Of a stretch of DNA of 64,000 nucleotides, positions 49,545 through 61,776 are shown piece by piece. The notes below the pieces were generated by a model, which searched no databases, was not told where the DNA came from, and saw nothing but the letters and a program-made list of their open reading frames with translations. Every line of letters begins with the position of its first letter. Within the stretch, counting starts at the first letter, position 1. The DNA lies in the NCBI RefSeq assembly GCF_011075055.1, contig NC_058150.1, positions 3,534,001-3,598,000 on the forward strand, in the 5' to 3' direction. Source of the DNA: Mangifera indica. Taxonomy: Eukaryota > Streptophyta > Magnoliopsida > Sapindales > Anacardiaceae. Position numbers and translations under genes: made by a program.

Positions 49545-52500
49545 GTTTGATAATCCAAGTTTTTTCTAATGTTTAAATTTTCCATTTTAGATTCAAAAGT
49601 TTCTCTCCATGGAGTGAAGAGATTGTACAAAGCTTAAATCGGTTTTTTTTTGGGGTTACTTTTATTAGTTAATATGTTCAATTTTGCTGTTCTAAGTTAT
49701 GCTGCTGTGTAACAGACTAACATTTTGCTTCCAGAATGAATAAATTTTTTTGGATATCAGAACGATGATTTGTTTACAAAAAAATTTATTACATAGTTTT
49801 CTTACATTGCTTGATTAAAAGTGAGTGCCAGTGTACAAAATTCTTGCTTTAAATATTTTAGGTTGGATACTGTCATGATTGTTTTTGTGTTAGGGAATTA
49901 ATGCGGGCATAGTGGAATTTGAAAACACAGTCTTTACATATTTCTCGACATGTGAGCAGGATTGATGCTTCCTTATGTAAATATAATTACGGTTTGCTAA
50001 AAAATTCTCACATCCTTTCTGGCATTTACTAGTTATCATTTCTAAGATGATCTGTGCATTGAGCCCACAAACTTTTTTGTCTGTGGTACTTGGGTTAAAT
50101 GTTGGGTTGCTCTCTGACTTCTGATTACCATGTATATGAGCCCTCTGTGGTCCATTATTCTCAAGTGTGGAATAGAATTGCAGACTTAAACTCTCGCATG
50201 TAAGAGTTGATAAATTCTCCCTTTTTTTTTCAAATTTCGTGCCAAGTGAATTCTCTAAAAGACAGAATTCTGCAAACCCTTGCATGCAAGAGTATAAGTC
50301 TTGATTAGTTGAGTAGTAAAAGCCTTTGGTTTTAACTTGTAACCAATTGAGTCAAGAGTTCATTTCTTTTTTCTTTTTTCTCTCTCTCTCTCTTGTCAAT
50401 CATGAATTTCCTTAGTTTCTTCTGATGGAAGAGTGAATTTTGATGAGTTACAGTGCCTTCTTTAGAAAATTAAAAACCTCCTATCCTTTTAATGGCTCCT
50501 ATTTCTTTAACAAATCTATCATATATAGGTTTGACTAGAATTAAGAACAGTTTAAAAAACTCCGTGTATAATTGTGGTTATCAGTTGCCAATTTAGAATT
50601 CTTGTGAGTGGATCTTATAACAAGGGAGACTAGAGGGCAGATACTTTGCAGAAACCTTAGGTCCAAGTCAAGAATGATTCTTCATGGTCATTTTCATGGA
50701 AGGTTACTTGTTTATACATACATATATATTTGTGTGTGTGCGCATGTATGTTTATTATCTTTGTGGATCAGTGGTATAACTGGCTAGAGTACACATGCTT
50801 GTATTACATAAAATTAGTATTGCTGACATGTGTTCTCTTGATATTGCCTTTAATTTTAATTATTGCTACCAGGAGTATGTAGCAAAATTAAGCAATAGCG
50901 GCATTATGTTTATTAAGGAATCTAGTAATGGTTCTTCAACTTTGGAATATTTGGATCTGTTGTTTCAAAGTAAGACTCTACTTTGTTAAGATATGGGAAT
51001 TTTTCGTTGTCGTAATACTTATAATTTTATATAAGATACAAAATATGTGAAATAAAAAGAAGTTATTGTCTGATTAGAGAGATCACAGTGCTATATAACT
51101 GTTGTCAATAAGCAAAAGGCTTTTTTTGATGAGCATAGTCACTTCATCTATTAGACTAGTGTTAGATTAAGTGACTTAGTATGTGCTTATGTTTTGTGAA
51201 TTTTAGTTTTAGTTCAAAAATGAAGTGTATCAATCCGTTTTAATTTGAATGTATCTGTGGATGCTTCAAAATCTATGAATGCTGTGATAATTTGGGAACT
51301 AAGATGGGCCGCAGAACCTATTTGTGAACTTGCACCAAGAGTATCGCATGGATTGAAGAAGCATTTCCATCTAGATTGGATCCAGTAAAAGTAAATAATC
51401 TTTATATCGGGTCAGTAATGTATCGGATTGGAGTACAAGAGGAAGTCAGTAGAAAATGCTTCTGGTGAAGTGAGCTGTCTTACAAAAAGAAAGGAGAGTT
51501 CTATCGAGTTTAATGTAACTATTTGCCATGTCAGTATGTCTGTAAGACAACTCGTTCAGCTTTCATTATGCCAGGGAAGCATGGTTGAACAATCCATATG
51601 TTTTATTTAAAATCACCCAGGTCACTTTGTGACTATGTTGCTATGTATAATATTTTCTTCTTTTTCTTTTTCTTTTTGGTCTCGATTTGAGTACCACTGG
51701 AATTCATGAAGAGTACAGCCTCTCTTCTTAATAAAGTCAAAATTACTCATGCTTGATGTTGACCAGGCACCATACTACCCACTGGCCACCCTCAATTATT
51801 GTAAGCTCTGCTAGAATTTGGCCGGCAGAGAATTTTGAAAATTTGTACTCTTCTGCTGTATCCTGGAGCAGGCATCTTTGGCTGTCATATGTTGTTGGGC
51901 ATAAATTGAACTACTGATTGCGTTCACATGATACATTTGATCTGCAGGGAGCATGCTCAGAGGAAATAGAACCACAGAAATCAGAAGAGAATTCTAGTTG
52001 GTAAACTTTTTCAGAGGTTTGGTTTGCTTGTGGCTGGATAAATTAAAAACCTTGTGTTTGTACAATGGGAATTGGGAAGACCATTGGCATGCCCCTTGAC
52101 AGTTACAGGAACAGTTGTTAGACTCCCCGTTGCCACATTTCTGAATAAATTTACGTTGCTTCTTCTTCCTAGAACTACATGAACCACAAAATTTTGAAGT
52201 TTAGGATGTAGAATTCTGAGTCATTTGTTTACCATTTCCACTGCTGGCAAGGTACATATCTCATCATCCCATTTTAATATCAAGAGGATAGCTAAATTTA
52301 GTATGACCCAACTCTTTCTTTCTTTTTCATTTGCTTAATATTATGGACCCCATCATGATACAAACACCCCCAATATTCTGTTTTTGGTTTCATATTTCCT
52401 ACTCCTTTCAATTTTATTAGTTGCAATCAAGTCATTGAGTCTTTGTAATGTGACCTTGATTCCAATCTTTTACCTGACATTTGGGTCCAGAAGGTGTGGC

Positions 52501-53055
52501 TGATATGTTGCATTTGTTGCTTGTAGGGCAGGGCCTGCCATTAATCTGCCCCACTTGCAGCATTTCTAGACCAGAAGAACATTAATGTAATTAGTTATGA
52601 CCAAGTCACAATTTATTATGAGCCATCCAGTTTTAGAGATTTGTCATCAGAACTTTTTCACTCTGATTATCTGGGGATGTCAGAATAGCAGGAGTTTTAT
52701 TAACTTGGCTGATGATGACTTTGATATCATATCATCTGGATTTGTTCGCATTTTACTTTGTCATCTAATCAGAATAGAATCATTGTAATAACAAATGTGT
52801 ATTGATCTTGTTCTGTTCAGCAAATATATATTGAATGTTCATGCGTACATTGATTTCTTTCTGATTTATCTCAATATTTTTGGTATTGTGATTTGTGAGA
52901 CATGACATATAATAATAATAATTATAATTCATTATGGTGATGTTGGAGCACTTTAACCCAAGAACTCTGCTGCTACTGTTTAGCCACTGTTATCGCTTTC
53001 TGGGCAAGATCACTTATCAGAATTGCCTTTCTGTGTGATGTTCTCGAGATACATA
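49545..53055. other. About 3.5 kb without a recognisable gene
   Basis: The first few hundred bases are probably the mS38 3' untranslated region. A TC run lies at about 50381-50394 and a TG/GT run near 50728-50740. Several open frames of 60-130 codons exist (for example 49890-50285, minus), but none resembles a known family. The region could hold a non-coding transcript or spliced untranslated exons. The sequence alone cannot show it. Confidence 0.4.
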
Positions 53056-53063
53056 AGGATTGG

Positions 53064-53542
53064 TAGGGCTGGCTCCGGTCCAAGCAAGTTCGGTCTAGGA
53101 AGTTAGCTTGCTTCAGTTTTGCTTAATTGGAATTCGATTTATTTAAATTTGAACCAAATTTGAGATAGAAGGTGTTTAACTCAAAATTCGATTCGGATTC
53201 AAGGTTTGAATTGATAGTTCAAATTTGTTCTATTTAAATTCATAATTTGATTCAATAGTTCAAATTCATAGTTCGGTCCAATTTGGATTCATAGTTCAAA
53301 TCAATGATTTTACATATTATTTAGATAAAATGATATCATTTTGTCAATGACTCATGAACTCAACTCATGGATTCAAACTATGAATTTAAGCTGAATCAAA
53401 TCACGAATTTAAATCATTAATTCGAATCGAGTTTAAATCAAATCAAACAAAATTATTTTTTATTCAAATCGAATAATTTTTTATTTGAACCGAATTTGAG
53501 CCACGGAATGTTCAGGCTTGAACTAGTTTGAATCCACCCCTA
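53064..53542. mobile_element. hAT-like MITE with 8-bp target duplication (one mismatch)
   Basis: The 479-base element starts TAGGGCTGG and ends CCACCCCTA, which reads TAGGGGTGG on the other strand. It is flanked by AGGATTGG (53056-53063) and GGGATTGG (53543-53550), an 8-bp duplication with one difference. TAGGG-type ends with 8-bp duplications are typical of hAT elements. The inside is made of repeated words such as TTCAAATTC, GAATTCGAT and ATAGTTCAAA, with no coding capacity, so it is non-autonomous. Confidence 0.7.
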
Positions 53543-53550
53543 GGGATTGG

Positions 53551-54577
53551 TCAGGATCGTGGCTTAAAAGCTTAAAAATGTTTGTTTAGTCTACCATTAA
53601 CGTGCATTTTCTTTTCTGTTATTCATTAAAAAAAAAAAGACATTTACAAAGAAAGATATACATGGTTCGAAAATACGATGATATCTAAATTAAACAACTC
53701 TCTACATAACAAAAGAATTTGATCTTTTTTCTTGGAATGAGCACTGATATACTTAGAGCAAAGCCAAAGAAATTGTTTAGAAAAACTCGCAAGAGTGATG
53801 GGGATGGTAAGAATAAAGAATACAAAGTGGGATGATTCCATACTTCTAACACCTGTGTCCATTCATTTGAGTTAAGTAGATGCATAGTTCTTGTACAAAA
53901 TTATACTCCCAAGGTTTAAAGAGCCTTCATCTTCCCCAGCTGGCTTTCAAGTTCACTTGAAGACTATATTTGGACAAACAAATTCATCTATCTTCCATAC
54001 AATTCATTTATTCATCCTGATGGTCTGACACCCAAGCATTCTCTTTGGATCACAAAGTTTATTATAATTTTATTTTTAAATTTTATAACTTAATATATAT
54101 ATATATATAATATCTCTTTCATGTGTCACAACTTAAGTCAAATCAAAATGGCTCATGAATCCTGAAGTCACAATCTTCACATGGAGTCGATATACAGTGA
54201 GTTAGGTATTAGTACATTCGATATAAAAAATTTCTCTGTCTGATTTAAATGTCCCTAGTCCCTACACATCATCTGGCTTTTTCTCTGGTTGTGGCCAAGC
54301 CCCTAACAATAAGTCTCTTCTTTCCATCTGAAACTACCTTAATAACTTATTAGCCACTACAAGTCTACAAGTACAAGATCCTCTCTCTCTCTTTCACTTT
54401 CTATCTCCTCCTCTCCCTCTTAAAAAGTTCAAGGATCTGGGAAAAACGAATAAGAGAAATAGGAATATTAATTAATTAATTAATTAAAGGAAAAAAATGT
54501 TAATCTGAATATTTCAGAACCCAAAACCCAAAAAAACAAACAAACTAGAGCTACCTAAAACAGAGCAAGAAGTTGAT
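53551..54577. promoter_or_regulatory. Upstream region and CT-rich leader of the ABHD17-type hydrolase
   Basis: A long CT-rich stretch at 54380-54421 is followed by a short leader up to the ATG at 54578. A TA run lies at about 54092-54110, and a TTAATTAATTAATTAATTAA run is at about 54468-54487. The left half (53551-54050) shows nothing recognisable. Confidence 0.45.
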
Positions 54578-57500
54578 ATGGGTGGGGTTACTTCATCGAT
54601 GGCGGCAAAGTTTGCTTTTTTTCCACCCAACCCACCTACATACAAGCTCACCACAGATGCCCTTACTGGTCTCTTGCTTCTCAGTCCGTTTCCACACCGT
54701 GAAAATGTTGAAATCCTGAAGTTACCAACTAGAAAAGGCACTGAGATAGTGGCAATGTATATAAGGTATCCCATGGCTAGCTCAACTTTGTTGTATTCTC
54801 ATGGAAACGCTGCCGATCTGGGTCAGATGTATGAGCTATTCATCGAATTAAGCATCCACTTGAGGGTTAATCTCATGGGGTACTCTGTTTTCACTCTGCT
54901 TTATCTTTTTTTTTTTTTAATCTGGTGCTTTTCTGCGTTTCCTTTTTTGTAATTCTGAGGCTTAGGAACCTTGATGTTTTTGTTGATCTGTACTGTTTTT
55001 TTAGTTCTGGCATCTGGGTTTTGGTGTCTCTAGCGGATAAGATTTTGTTGGAATTTCGAGAGTGATAATGGTTATTTCTTTCTTTTTAGTTTACCAGACG
55101 TCTACAATGACTGATTTTAGCTGCGATCATTGTAAGTTGGTTGAATATGGAAGTTTTCTTAGTTTCATTCTTGGTTATGCTATGATCCTCTTTAGCATCC
55201 TGGTTCAACAAGAAAATCCTGAAGTATTTTGGTATACATATCTAATTGTAGATTATTGATAGGTCACTTGATGTAATGAAGAGGAAAATTTGCTAGGCTG
55301 CTGAGGTTTGGTCTCATAATAAGAGACTAGGCTGAAGGCATAAGATAAGCATGCTCATTCTGTTTATATCGTCAATTTAATAGATTCACCTGGTTAATTC
55401 ATCTCCAACGATGATGATTGCTTCTGTTTTGGATATAAGCCTCCTTATGCATACTGTAATCATATTAATGTTAATAGTTCTCGGATACAGAAACAAATAT
55501 TCAATTATTCATATGGTGATTAATTGAGCATGAAATTAGCAACTCTCTTATTTGCTTATGTGTCTGTGTGCAGATATGACTATTCTGGTTATGGGCAATC
55601 AACTGGAAAGGTTTGTTGCTGATTTTAAAAGAACAAAAGCGGAAAATTGTTATTAGAGTTATGTGGTGATAATAGCTGAGTGTTAAGAGGATCACGTAAT
55701 ATTCATAGCTTTCATAAACTGCAGGCAAGTGAGCAACACACTTATGCCGATATTGAAGCTGCATATAAGTGCCTTGAGGAAAGTTATGGTACAAAGCCGG
55801 AAGATATCATCCTTTATGGCCAATCTGTTGGAAGTGGCCCTACTTTGGATCTTGCCACTCGATTGCCTCAGTTAAAGGCTGTTGTTCTGCATAGTCCCAT
55901 ACTTTCTGGCTTAAGAGTCATGTATCCTGTAAAGCGTACATACTGGTTTGACATTTATAAGGTAGCATGACTCTCAGTTTTGGTTTATTTCCTTTTTGCA
56001 TTCTATTTAATTGATAAATGAATTGTTTTCTTATTAACACTTGTATGTTATCTCTTGTTGTTTGTTTGTAGAATATTGACAAGATTCCGCTTGTAAATTG
56101 TCCCGTTCTTATCATTCATGTGAGTATTCTATTCTATAATATTTTTTACCCAATGTAAGATGTTTGAGTCTTCCTGACATTATCCATTTTGATCCTTACA
56201 TGGGCATATATTTCTTTATAATATTTTGATTTAAATTTTGTATTTGACATGCTCTTAATTTAATTTCTCATGGATTTTTTCACCATTCATGTTTGTGTGG
56301 TACTTCTCTTATGGGTAAAGCATGAAAATCAGCAGATGTAAACCGCTGATGGGAATATCTTGTCCTTTCCTTTTGAATATAAAATAGCTTTTCATAGGCT
56401 GTCATAAGGTGCATTATTCATGTAAGTATCTCAAATCCAATCCAAAGAAGAAGATAGATGTCATTTTAGTTTCTTGTAAATTTCTGTTTGGAAAAAAAAA
56501 AAAAAACATGCATCTAATACTGCATTCATTATCCCAAGGGAGGTGAACACAGGTTTGAATTAGGAGGTGCATATTTGACCTTTATTTAGAACATAACTTA
56601 GTTTTTTCCTGCAGGAAAGTGGTATCGACAAATTAGAGCAGGTTATATATTAAGTGCTTCCCAGAAAAAAAAAAAATACATATATCATGAACGTATTAGC
56701 AGTTGATAGAGATAGCATCATTGAAGCACATGATCCATGGATGGGATTCCTGTGCTTTTTTTTTGTACATGGAGAAATGATGCTCCATGCTGATCTCACT
56801 GACTTTTTCATATTTCATGCCTGTGGGTACTGGCATACACATTTTATCAGAACTTGTCTGCTCTGATTTCTTGTAGAAATATTTTGTATGTCTTTGGATT
56901 CTGATTATTATATTTATGTTGATAACATCATTCTTCACTCAGTTGGGATGAATCAGTAGTATGACTGGCAAATTCCCTTGAAAAATAGTATTTGTTTCCT
57001 CATTAGAACGCAGATATCACTAGTTTTCTGCATTTTGGAGGTCATAATTTTAAGAATAAAAAGTATAGGAAATAACTTGTCGATAGTGTTTGTAGAAGGT
57101 AATACTGTTCTTTTATTTGTCAAAATCCCTCGGATGTTCTGATCATATTACTATGCCATTTTATTTTTCACATTTGAGAATTTCATATCATTTTACAGGG
57201 AACTTCAGATGAAGTTGTTGATTGTTCCCATGGAAAGCAACTCTGGGAACTGTGTAAGGAGAAATATGAACCACTTTGGCTCAAAGGGGGGAGCCACTGC
57301 AATTTAGAGCACTACCCCGAGTACATCAGGCATCTCAAGAAATTCATTTCAACAGTAGAGAAATCTCCTTCCCAGAGGTTTAGTTCCAGGAGAAGCACAG
57401 ACCACTTTGAACAGCCTCGGAAGAGCACTGATTTCTTTGAGGTTTCAAGGAAGAGTACAGACAGGCGAGAGAAGCCAAGACTTAGCACAGAAAGACCTGA

Positions 57501-57681
57501 AAAACTGAAAAACCATTCTAATAATGCTGACAAGCTTGAAAAACTGCGAATGTCTTTTGACCAGATTGAAAGATCTCGGCGGAGTGTGGACTGTCATGAT
57601 AAATCACGAAAAAGCATTGACCACCAGTTGGAAAGAGCCCGAAAAAGCGTTGATCGGTTGGATAGAATAAGAAATGGGTAA
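54578..57681 (+). CDS. Alpha/beta hydrolase of the ABHD17 type with RxSx[D/E] repeat tail
   Basis: Five exons join to 368 residues without a break: 54578-54879, 55574-55610, 55725-55961, 56072-56119 and 57199-57681. The start MGGVTSS offers a Gly-2 for N-myristoylation. The hydrolase core has [14 protein letters not shown] (oxyanion region), [12 protein letters not shown], the nucleophile elbow [11 protein letters not shown] with Ser in GQSVG, the acid in GTSDEVVD and the histidine in [13 protein letters not shown]. In animals, ABHD17 enzymes are membrane-bound protein depalmitoylases. The plant role is inferred. The last ~100 residues are not part of the fold. They are a charged tail with eight copies of R-x-S-x-[D/E], about 11-16 residues apart (RRSTD, RKSTD, RKSTD, RLSTE, RMSFD, RRSVD, RKSID, RKSVD). 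The family I compare it with is At3g01690/At5g14390. Confidence 0.93.
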
Positions 57682-59062
57682 TACTACTGAAGAAGAAAGA
57701 AATTTGCACTGGTTTGGTGTTGTGGGGAATGTATTTGGCTTTCTTTTTGTAATTTATTTATTATGAGTTTGTGGCTGCATTGTTGGCTTGTGGTATCTCT
57801 ATAATAGCAATGGCATGAAATGAGGAAAAGGTATGACATTATTATGGGATAGCCTTATCTGCCTGTAAACCCATGTTATCAATGTATCACAAATACAAAG
57901 TGAAACATAACCATGTATAGAAAAGGACCACTTTGAAAGAGAAATCCCCCGGTTGGCTTGTTATAAGGCATGTTTAAATGCCCATCAAGATTATGCGGAA
58001 TGAAGAACCATGACCTTGGTGCCCTGGTGAAAAATAAACTTATTGGATCCTGGTCCATCTTTGTTGCATGTTAGGCTCGTTTCTCAAGCTGCATGATTAT
58101 TTCTTGTATTCTAGCAGCTAAAGTTGGATTCAAACCACGTTTATTTGAGTTTGAAAACAAATTCGATTGAAAAGTGTCTGAAATAAATTTGACTCAAGCG
58201 TCTAAACCAAGTTTGAGAGTTAAATATTTTTAAACTCAAATTTGAGTTTTAGGAGTATTTGACTCACTGAACTTGTAAACCTTAAAATTTTTATACGAAT
58301 CAATTAAAACTATATTATTTTAATCAATACATATCAAAATAAAATAGTTTGAGTCATTTTTTGAGTTTGACTTTGTTCCAATTGAACCCTATAAATAGTC
58401 GCACAACGTAAAGCGTGCTCAAAGAACCACTACAGTGAACAGTTGTTACATATATCTCAGCCACCACTATGAATATATATATATAATCACATATCAGTAT
58501 GTAACCTAATTTTGAATATACATGTCATAATGTAATGTTGTATTAAATCTTGGAAGCAATCTGGTTTCACCCAGACTAGAATATTGCTGCTCTTGTCAAA
58601 ATCCTTGATAAAGTCCACTTTATTCACTTAGAATGTTATGAAACATTAGACACTCTTCACTGGCAAAACTTGCACCTTTATTACATGATTTAAAAATTCA
58701 TGGGGGGTTTTAAACATCAGATGATTATTTTGCATTCTGCTTGACATCATATATATCATATTTTTCTTCTAAGAGCAAGAGAAAATACTTGAAACAATAA
58801 AAAGGACTTGATACGTTAAATTAACTTCACTAAGGCTTATACTTTTAACTGCCTTCAAAGGGAAAAACTATAACAGACTGCATCTCAATTCTGATTATCC
58901 CTCATCATCACAGAGCCAACTTAGCATAAGTTAGCAGTCCAAAGTTTTGCCTAGTCTTCTCTTCTGTCCGTGGCGTGCAACTACGGAAAAGCTAGCTTCT
59001 TCTGAGAGCTATACTTTATATATGTAAAATAGAGCAGCATGGTTTATACTTGGAAGAGTCAA
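57682..59062. other. Intergenic DNA between convergent genes
   Basis: The hydrolase (plus) and the glycerol-3-phosphate dehydrogenase (minus) converge here, so both 3' ends lie in it. At 58120-58400 there is a stretch of GAGTTTGA / TCAAACTC / AAATTTGA words that resembles the inside of the hAT-like MITE at 53064-53542, without clear ends. A short TA run lies at about 58472-58485. Confidence 0.45.
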
Positions 59063-60946
59063 TCAATAGTACTGAGTAGAGCCTTCCACTAAAGATAATC
59101 TGGGTTTGCGCTCGCTGTATTCAACTATGGCTGATGGTGGAAGGCGACCAACGCTGATCTCATGCACTGTGGTAAATAATGGAAATAGCTCTAACCATCC
59201 CCGATGGCTCAACACTTCGTAAACCTCTCTTGCAGTTGAGACACCCTTTAGATTAATGTAAAAGGTCACAATTATGGCCATAGCACGGTAAACATAATAC
59301 TACCTTCGGTAGCTACTTTTAGAACATTTGTTTTTAACTAACATACTCCAAATGATTCTGGAGACTGATATGAATTTATTCTTAACTGAATATGTGTTAC
59401 ATGTGTTTAAAAGTTCCACTCAGCTGATATATCAAACTCATTAACTTTCCAGTGTAATAATAAAAAATGTAAACATCTTACCTGTAATTTTTGGCCCTGC
59501 AGCATCTCTGCTTCAAGATCATCAAAAGACCTGCAGATAAGAAACAGCAAGGTTAAAATCGATCACTCAAAACTGTACTCAAGTCCATCAACCAAATGAT
59601 CAAGGTAAACCTTTTTCCACCATTCTTAGCAAAAGCCTCTGCAACTTTCCTGTTTCTTCCTCCCACTGCCACATATGATATATTTATTATCAAAACAAAA
59701 TTTTACTAAAAGAACAAGACATTGATATGCTTCCTTACAGCATGTTGTGATGAGATCAGCCACACCACAGCTCTCAAAAAAGGTGCTATCCTTAACAGAT
59801 GAAAACAACAGCTTGGAAAAGGCTTTCATCTCTCTTAAACCAATTCTCATTATTGCAGCCTAGTAATTGAGGTGAATAACCCACATTAGGAAGAAAGAAA
59901 CACAAGCAATCGTCCAAACTTACCAAAATAATTTGCATATACCTTGGTGTTATTTCCCATATCAAGGCCATCCACAAAACCTGTAATGTGAAAAGTTAAT
60001 TTTGACCATGGCTCATCTGATATTATACCAGAAAAAAAAGGGCAAAAGAATGCTGCAAAACAAGAAGAATATTATTGCACACCTGCTGCAAGGGCTACAA
60101 CATTCTTCAAGGTCCCACATAGTTCGACTCCTTCCACATCTTGGACCTATTTACAGATTCAATATAATTGTTAAAACCAAACCGTTTCTTTATCTGTTTG
60201 ATGTAAATAGTAGCTGCATAACTTATATGTGTCAGTGTATAATCAATTCCTGTTATGCTCTACTTACATCAGTTCAACTAAAAACTAGTTCATTGGATCA
60301 GCAATAATCAACAAAGAAGCATGATTGTTAAACTTACAGCAGTGACAATAAAATAAGGAGTGCTAAATAATTTAACCCATTGCTCAGCAATCTCTCTGTT
60401 CTCTCTGTACCCAACTGTTGCTTCACTGAACTTCTCGACAGCAATCTGCAAAAGCAGTGTCCAGTTAGCTTTCCCTACCTTGCAAGTGAACCTTTTATTG
60501 ATAAAACATGTTCTAAAATTAATTAATTACCTCATTAGCAATGTTAGCTCCCATCAACACACAGCAATTTATACCAAGCTGCTCAGAGATGAGCGTGGAA
60601 ATCATGCATGGCCCTTCCCTTTTGACCTCCATTCCTTTAATGAGGGAAATTGCTTCCACGTCTCCATTTACTTTCCCAACAAGGCTCTTGCAAATACCCT
60701 CCATAAATTGATGTGGAGTCACAAATACTAACATGTTTGCATCCTTAACTGTAAAATACCCAATTATAATCACCATTGGACTTTAAAGAAAAGAAATTAT
60801 CGTTTTTACATTTACAAAAGTGAAAATAAATACCTGCATTTTCTAGGTCTGGATCTGCAACAACATTTTTGCCAAGCTTAATTCCGGGGAGATATTTAAC
60901 ATTTTCCTGCGAACGAAATTTAACATTGAAAACTAGGAAATAGTGG

Positions 60947-60989
<43 letters not shown>

Positions 60990-61776
60990 CAACCAAATAA
61001 AACAATCTCTTAGCTTCATTACATTGGTTCGATTGATGACATCCGTAAGCTTCTCACCACTTGGCAATGTCTCTTCAAAAACCCACATCCTCACTTCATC
61101 TGAATTTCAATAAAAAATCCAAACTCTCAACATCATTTCCATTTAAACCTCCATTACCTTACTAACAAACAATAAAAACTCCCCAAAAGAACGATTAAAT
61201 TGGCACTCAATATATCATCCCCAATAAACAAAAACCCTCAATCAATTAACTCTCACAACAATTTAAAATAGTCCATAAATATATTCACAAGAATCCATAG
61301 CCATATTTTTCTTCAATTTCCTCACTGAGCAACCACATGCAAGATTAGTATTGTTATACACTAACTTGACCAAACAAAAAGCAAAAAACAGAACTGTCTG
61401 ATTGTCATCAACCTATACTGGCACACAAGAAAAATGAAAAAGAAAAGAAAATGAAAGATTTGTACACACCATGAAAAGAAGTGGCCTTGAGCGTGTTGGA
61501 AGCAATGAGCTTAGCAGCAACACTACCCCAATTTCCACTCCCCACCACGGTAACCTTAGATTTCCGAGATATATCATCATGGTTCGAATAACGTTGAGGT
61601 GAAGAAGAAGCTAGAGTCTGGCCCTCAACAGCGTTAGAATCTTCAAACGCAGGAGCCATGAAGAGAGCAAAAGAAACAGAGGAAAAGAAAGAAACTTTAA
61701 AAGGGTTAATGGATTTGATGCAAAAATGAGAATGAGAAGAAGAAAAGAGAGAATATAAGGAAGAGAGAAGAGGCAT
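59063..61776 (-). CDS. GPDHp: NAD-dependent glycerol-3-phosphate dehydrogenase, plastid type (At5g40610-like)
   Basis: Eleven exons on the minus strand give 430 residues: 61470-61776, 61023-61099, 60834-60906, 60531-60748, 60338-60445, 60083-60146, 59943-59980, 59739-59859, 59611-59665, 59482-59530 and 59063-59245. The enzyme interconverts dihydroxyacetone phosphate and glycerol 3-phosphate, which feeds glycerolipid synthesis and redox shuttles. The dinucleotide fold starts with [16 protein letters not shown] (GxGxxG). LVFVTPHQF and GANIANE follow, then the catalytic domain with [20 protein letters not shown], whose Lys is the catalytic residue of the family. Near the end are [16 protein letters not shown] and [19 protein letters not shown]. 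The first ~40 residues are Ser/Phe-rich, like a chloroplast transit peptide. MPLLSS at 61776 is the first ATG, but the conserved protein begins at the internal MAPAFED, so a shorter cytosolic product is possible. An (AT)19 run lies in intron 2. Confidence 0.94.
60949..60986. repeat. (AT)19 microsatellite in an intron of the glycerol-3-phosphate dehydrogenase gene
   Basis: Thirty-eight uninterrupted bases of alternating A and T lie in the intron between exons 2 and 3 (60907-61022). Such dinucleotide runs vary in length between individuals. Confidence 0.95.

Noticed and set aside
49890..50285. 131-codon open frame on the minus strand
   Set aside because: No domain, no related sequence recognised and no splice or promoter context. 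Long frames arise by chance in such sequence.
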